DNA from: Spirochaetaceae bacterium | GTDB taxonomy: Bacteria > Spirochaetota > Spirochaetia > Treponematales > Treponemataceae | Reading direction: 5' to 3' | Assembly: GCA_017936665.1 (NCBI GenBank) | Contig: JAGBFB010000041.1 | Span: forward strand, 62,001 to 126,000 | Length of the DNA: 64,000 bases | In this document: positions 60,238 through 64,000 of the stretch, one piece after another | Position numbering within the stretch: the stretch's first letter is position 1 | How the letters are laid out: each line of letters starts with the position of its first letter | Program-made: the position numbers and the translations under genes | Notes under the pieces: generated by a model | What the model was told of the DNA's origin: nothing | The model's input: the letters and a program-made list of their open reading frames with translations, nothing else | Database searches by the model: none

Positions 60238-62730
60238 ATGTTAACCTTAAAATTCGGTGGAACTTCAATGGGTAGTGCACGACGTATGTTAGATTCTGCC
60301 GCTATTATGATTGGGAGAGCTGAACAAGATCGTATTAGTGTAGTTGTGTCTGCTGTTGCAGGTATTTCTAACAAACTACAAGAAAGTATTGATAAATGTT
60401 CAACAGGTGCAAATCCGGAAGAATTTATTTCATTTATTAGAGAAACTCACGCAACTATTTGTAATGATATTGCAACTGAATTAAAGAATTTTAACGCAAA
60501 AGAAACTATGCAAAAACTTGATGGTGTTCTTAAAGAATTTGAACGCCTTTTACAAGCTGTTTCTGCTTTTGGAGAATGTCCTCCATCTGTTTATTGTAGA
60601 ATTATGGGTATGGGCGAATTGATGAGTGCTCCAATTATGGAATCAATTTTGTCTGCAAAAGGCTACAAAGTTGCTCTTATCGATTCAAGAAATATGATTA
60701 TTACAACAGGTAATCAAGGTGAAGGTGATCCTGATTATCATTTAACTGATGAAGCTTTTAAACCTTATCGAAAAGGTGAGGTTGCAGGAGATGCACAAAT
60801 TTTACTTTTCCCAGGATTTATCTGTGGGTGGAAAGCAAATGCAGAAAGCGAACCTGTAATGGGACTTTTAGGACGAAACGGTTCTGACTTCTCTGCTGCA
60901 ATTGTAGGAGCTTCATTGCGTTCTTCAAGAGTTGAATTCTGGACAGATGTTGATGGAATTTACACAGCTGACCCTCGTATTATTCATGATGCAATTTTAG
61001 TTGATGACATGACTTATGCTGAAGCAATGGAACTTTCTTTCTTTGGTTCAAAAGTTCTTCATCCAAAAACATTAGCACCTTTAGCTGCTCGTGGAATTGA
61101 AGCTTGGAGTTTGAACAGTCATAATCCAAGTTCTAGAGGAACAAGAATTGGAACAGGTCCTTATGAAAATGATAAGGTTGGACCAGTTAGAGGTATTTCT
61201 TGTCTTAAAAACACAGCAATGATTTCTGTTTCTGGTGCAGGGATGAAGGGGAAAAGTGGAATTGCGGCTCGTATTTTCTCAGCTGTTTCTCGTGCTGGAA
61301 TTTCAATGTTGCTTATTACTCAATCAAGTTCAGAATATACAATCAGTTTCTGTATCAAAAAATCTGATGCTCGTTTTGTTTACGATTTACTTTGTGCAGA
61401 ATTTGATTTGGAAATTCGCGGAAACTTAATCGATGTTATCGAAGTTCAAGAAAATTGTGCAATCGTTTCTATCGTTGGGGATAACATGAAGAAAAAACGA
61501 GGCATTGCTGGAACATTCTTTGATGCTCTTGCAAGTCGTGATATAAATATTCTTGCTATTGCACAAGGTTCTTCTGAACGCTCAATTTCTGCTGTTATTT
61601 CTGCCGATGACGGTGATACTGCTGTAAAAGTTGCTCACATGTTCTTCTTTAACACAGCACAGACAATCGAAGTTTTTGCTTTTGGTGCTGGAACAATCGG
61701 TGGTTGTATGCTTGATCAAATTCGTGACCAACAAAAAGATTTGTTAGCTCAAGGTATCGACATTAAAGTTATGGCTATCGCAAATATCGATGGAATGATT
61801 ATGGATGCAAATGGGCTTGATTTGACAGATTGGCGTAACGATGTAGCAGAAAAAGGTAAATTAACAAATCTTGATGAAATTATTCAGTTTGTAAAAGATG
61901 AAAAACCATTAAATCCAATCTTTGTTGACTGTACAGCTTCCTATGATTTACCAAATCGCTATCTTGATATTTTAGAAGCTGGAATGCATATTGCAACTCC
62001 AAATAAACGAGCAAATTCTATGTCTATGGATTTCTATCACGAATTAAGAAAAACAGCAAATAGAATGCATCGTCGTTTCTTGTATGAAACAAATGTTGGA
62101 GCAGGGCTTCCTATTATTGATACTTTGCAGAACTTGTTTAAATCAGGTGATAAACTTACAGGATTTTATGGAATTATGTCAGGTTCTCTTTCATATATCT
62201 TTGGTCGTTTGGATGAAGGTGTTTCATTTAGCCGTGCAGTTATTGAAGCACGTGAAAAACGCTACACAGAACCAGATCCTCGTGATGACTTGGCAGGATT
62301 AGATGTTGCTCGTAAAGCCTTGATTATTGCTCGTGAAGCAGGAATTTCTTTGGAACTTGAAGATATTACAATGCACAATGTTTTCCCAGAAGGATTTGAT
62401 TCAACTGGAACAATCGAAGAATTTCTTAATAAACTTCCTCAAGTTGATGATTACTTTGCTAAGAAAGTTAGCGATCTTAAAAAACAAGGCAAAGTTCTTA
62501 GAATGGCAGCTTCTATCGAGGACGGAAAAGTTAGCGTTGGTATGATAGAAGTTGATGAAAATAATCCATTGTATGGAATTCGTGGTGGTGAAAACGCATT
62601 TGTATTCCATACTGCAAGATATACTCCAATTCCTATGACAATTCGTGGTTACGGTGCTGGTGCTGGTGTAACAGCTGCTGGTGTTTTTGGTGATATTCTT
62701 AGAACTGTATCTTGGAACCCAGATAAGTAA
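60238..62730 (+). CDS. thrA: Bifunctional aspartate kinase/homoserine dehydrogenase
   Basis: An 830-residue ThrA/MetL-type enzyme. The kinase (LKFGGTSMGS; MGLLGRNGSDFSAA) spans ~1-290; two ACT regulatory domains (IARIFSAVSRAGISMLLITQSSSE; GTFFDALASRDINILAIAQGSSE) span ~305-465; the NAD(P)-binding homoserine dehydrogenase (VFAFGAGTIGGCMLDQI) runs from ~475 to the end (APNKRAN-like TPNKRAN; DDLAGLDVARK). GAGAGGA precedes the ATG. It makes homoserine for threonine and methionine and is likely feedback-inhibited through the ACT domains. No riboswitch or attenuator was recognised upstream. aroF-pheA follows 12 bp later, suggesting one operon. Confidence 0.95.
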   Translation: MLTLKFGGTSMGSARRMLDSAAIMIGRAEQDRISVVVSAVAGISNKLQESIDKCSTGANPEEFISFIRETHATICNDIATELKNFNAKETMQKLDGVLKEFERLLQAVSAFGECPPSVYCRIMGMGELMSAPIMESILSAKGYKVALIDSRNMIITTGNQGEGDPDYHLTDEAFKPYRKGEVAGDAQILLFPGFICGWKANAESEPVMGLLGRNGSDFSAAIVGASLRSSRVEFWTDVDGIYTADPRIIHDAILVDDMTYAEAMELSFFGSKVLHPKTLAPLAARGIEAWSLNSHNPSSRGTRIGTGPYENDKVGPVRGISCLKNTAMISVSGAGMKGKSGIAARIFSAVSRAGISMLLITQSSSEYTISFCIKKSDARFVYDLLCAEFDLEIRGNLIDVIEVQENCAIVSIVGDNMKKKRGIAGTFFDALASRDINILAIAQGSSERSISAVISADDGDTAVKVAHMFFFNTAQTIEVFAFGAGTIGGCMLDQIRDQQKDLLAQGIDIKVMAIANIDGMIMDANGLDLTDWRNDVAEKGKLTNLDEIIQFVKDEKPLNPIFVDCTASYDLPNRYLDILEAGMHIATPNKRANSMSMDFYHELRKTANRMHRRFLYETNVGAGLPIIDTLQNLFKSGDKLTGFYGIMSGSLSYIFGRLDEGVSFSRAVIEAREKRYTEPDPRDDLAGLDVARKALIIAREAGISLELEDITMHNVFPEGFDSTGTIEEFLNKLPQVDDYFAKKVSDLKKQGKVLRMAASIEDGKVSVGMIEVDENNPLYGIRGGENAFVFHTARYTPIPMTIRGYGAGAGVTAAGVFGDILRTVSWNPDK

Positions 62731-62742
62731 AAGGAAATTGTT

Positions 62743-64000
62743 ATGGTAATTGTTTTAGAAAAAAATATCTCTAATGCCGATAAGGACGAATTAAAATCTT
62801 TTCTTGAAAAGAATAATTTTAAAGTAAACGAAATTACTGGTGAAGAAGAAACTATTCTTGGTGCCGTTGGAAAAATGGGAATTGACCCAAGAGAAGTTGA
62901 AATTCTACCTGGAGTTTCTAGAGTAATTCCAATTTCAAAACCTTACAAAATGGCTAGTAGAGAATACAAAAAAGAAAATTCTGTAGTTGAAATTCCAAAC
63001 AACCGTGGACAAATTGTTCGCATTGGTGGCTCTCGTCTTGTTTCTATTGCAGGACCTTGTGCAGTAGAAAGTCGTGAACAAATGATGAGTGTGGCAAAGC
63101 ACGTGGCAGCCAGTGGTGCAGTGATGCTTAGAGGTGGCGCTTATAAACCAAGAACTAGTCCTTATGCTTTTCAAGGTTTAGCTGAAGAAGGCTTGAAATA
63201 TCTTAAAGAAGCTGGGGATGCCTACGGATTGCCTGTTGTTACAGAATGTGTTTCTGCAGAACATCTTGATGCAATGAAAAAATACAAAATTGATTGTTTG
63301 CAAATTGGTGCAAGAAATATGCAAAACTTTGAGCTTCTAAAAAAAGTTGGAGCTGTAAATATTCCTGTAATTTTAAAACGAGGAATTTCAGCAACAATTG
63401 AAGAATGGCTCATGGCAGCAGAATATCTTTTATCATCAGGAGCAGAAAATGTAATTTTATGTGAACGAGGAATTCGTACTTATGAAAAAGCAACTCGTAA
63501 CACATTAGACTTATCTGCAATTCCAATTTTGCGTTCATTAACTCACTTGCCAATAATCGTTGACCCAAGTCATGCTGTTGGAATTAGAGATAAAGTTCCA
63601 CCAATGGGCTTGGCTGCTGTTTCTGCTGGAGCTGACGGAATTATTGTTGAGGTTCATTGTAATCCTGAAAAAGCATTTTCTGATGGTGCTCAAACTCTTT
63701 ATCCTGAACAATTTGATAAATTGATGCGTGATATTGATGTGCTTGCACCTGTTGTAGGAAAAGAAACTACACGAATAAGAAATCAAATTTCCTTATCAAC
63801 ATCAGAAAATGAAAATAATAAAACAAAAAAAACTGATAATGTAGTTTGTGCTTTCTCTGGAAGTCGTGGGGCTTATGCAGAAATTGCAATTCAACATTAT
63901 TTTGATAAACAAAGTGAAAGTTTTCCTTGCAAGAATTTTAGAGAAGTTTTTCAAGCAGTGTCTGATGGTAAAGCAGACTTTGGTATGATTCCAATAGAAA
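62743..64000 (+). CDS. DAHP synthase-prephenate dehydratase fusion (cut by window edge)
   Basis: The visible 419 residues begin MVIVLEKNISNADKDELKSFL, the ferredoxin-like regulatory domain of class I-beta DAHP synthases. The barrel (GPCAVESREQM; LRGGAYKPRTSPYAFQGL; QIGARNMQNFELLK; PIIVDPSHAVG) joins PEP and erythrose-4-phosphate. After a short Asn/Lys linker near 350, VVCAFSGSRGAYAEIAIQHYF matches the prephenate dehydratase start. The first shikimate step is thus fused to the phenylalanine branch. AAAGGAAA precedes the ATG at 62743; the gene continues beyond position 64000. Confidence 0.9.
   Translation, partial: MVIVLEKNISNADKDELKSFLEKNNFKVNEITGEEETILGAVGKMGIDPREVEILPGVSRVIPISKPYKMASREYKKENSVVEIPNNRGQIVRIGGSRLVSIAGPCAVESREQMMSVAKHVAASGAVMLRGGAYKPRTSPYAFQGLAEEGLKYLKEAGDAYGLPVVTECVSAEHLDAMKKYKIDCLQIGARNMQNFELLKKVGAVNIPVILKRGISATIEEWLMAAEYLLSSGAENVILCERGIRTYEKATRNTLDLSAIPILRSLTHLPIIVDPSHAVGIRDKVPPMGLAAVSAGADGIIVEVHCNPEKAFSDGAQTLYPEQFDKLMRDIDVLAPVVGKETTRIRNQISLSTSENENNKTKKTDNVVCAFSGSRGAYAEIAIQHYFDKQSESFPCKNFREVFQAVSDGKADFGMIPIE

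Overview
The window reads as chromosome of a host-associated, non-pallidum Treponema (Spirochaetota). It is AT-rich and densely coded. It carries a cytoplasmic filament protein (CfpA) gene in the same neighbourhood I recall from T. pallidum: a TP0751/pallilysin-like protein, a TP0750-like vWA protein, CfpA, a TP0747-like protein and a pyruvate phosphate dikinase homologue. Alanyl-tRNA synthetase is the short spirochaetal form, and many lipoproteins have lipoboxes. No rRNA, tRNA, CRISPR array or insertion sequence was recognised. The species cannot be fixed from sequence alone.

Layout. 1-6 kb: M23 peptidase (cut at the left edge), MarR regulator divergent from a membrane protein, DJ-1/PfpI protein, PfkB kinase, acetate kinase, DeoD. 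6-13 kb: nucleotidyltransferase, exported protein, adenylate kinase, an extended RarA/MgsA ATPase, lipoprotein and outer-membrane protein. 13-18 kb: folD-folE2-miaB, LapA-like protein, SPOR protein, then a gene-free segment of different composition. 18-31 kb: pallilysin-like and vWA genes, cfpA block, alaS, SurA-like protein, nusB, TPR lipoprotein. 31-41 kb: groES, a sigma-70-family factor behind a sigma-54-type promoter with two upstream dyads, recG, yggT, dnaE and a 2-hydroxyacid dehydrogenase.

41-51 kb is the accessory stretch. It holds arrays of a ~157-bp four-hairpin repeat that ends in a Shine-Dalgarno and start codon, and a DUF2442/DUF4160 pair between 33-bp direct repeats. A membrane LuxR-type regulator lies divergent from a C10 (streptopain-like) protease lipoprotein with a 21-bp iteron array between them. 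A run of small lipoproteins separated by 34-bp repeats plus hairpins follows, then an omptin-type outer-membrane protease. 51-64 kb returns to core genes: parE, parC, GH31 glucosidase, an EAL protein, NADP-isocitrate dehydrogenase, bifunctional thrA, and a DAHP synthase-prephenate dehydratase fusion cut by the right edge.

The most notable observations are: (1) the covarying four-hairpin repeat that donates start sites to downstream genes; (2) the sigma-54 promoter with paired enhancer-like dyads in front of a sigma factor, reminiscent of the Borrelia RpoN-RpoS cascade; (3) two independent loci where the 3' end of a gene (33-34 bp) is duplicated after inserted cassettes; (4) two surface proteases (C10 and omptin) within 5 kb; and (5) a set of genes whose -10 box lies 6-8 nt before the ATG with no Shine-Dalgarno, suggesting leaderless mRNAs. 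Everything here is from reading the sequence and from family knowledge; no search or folding program was run.
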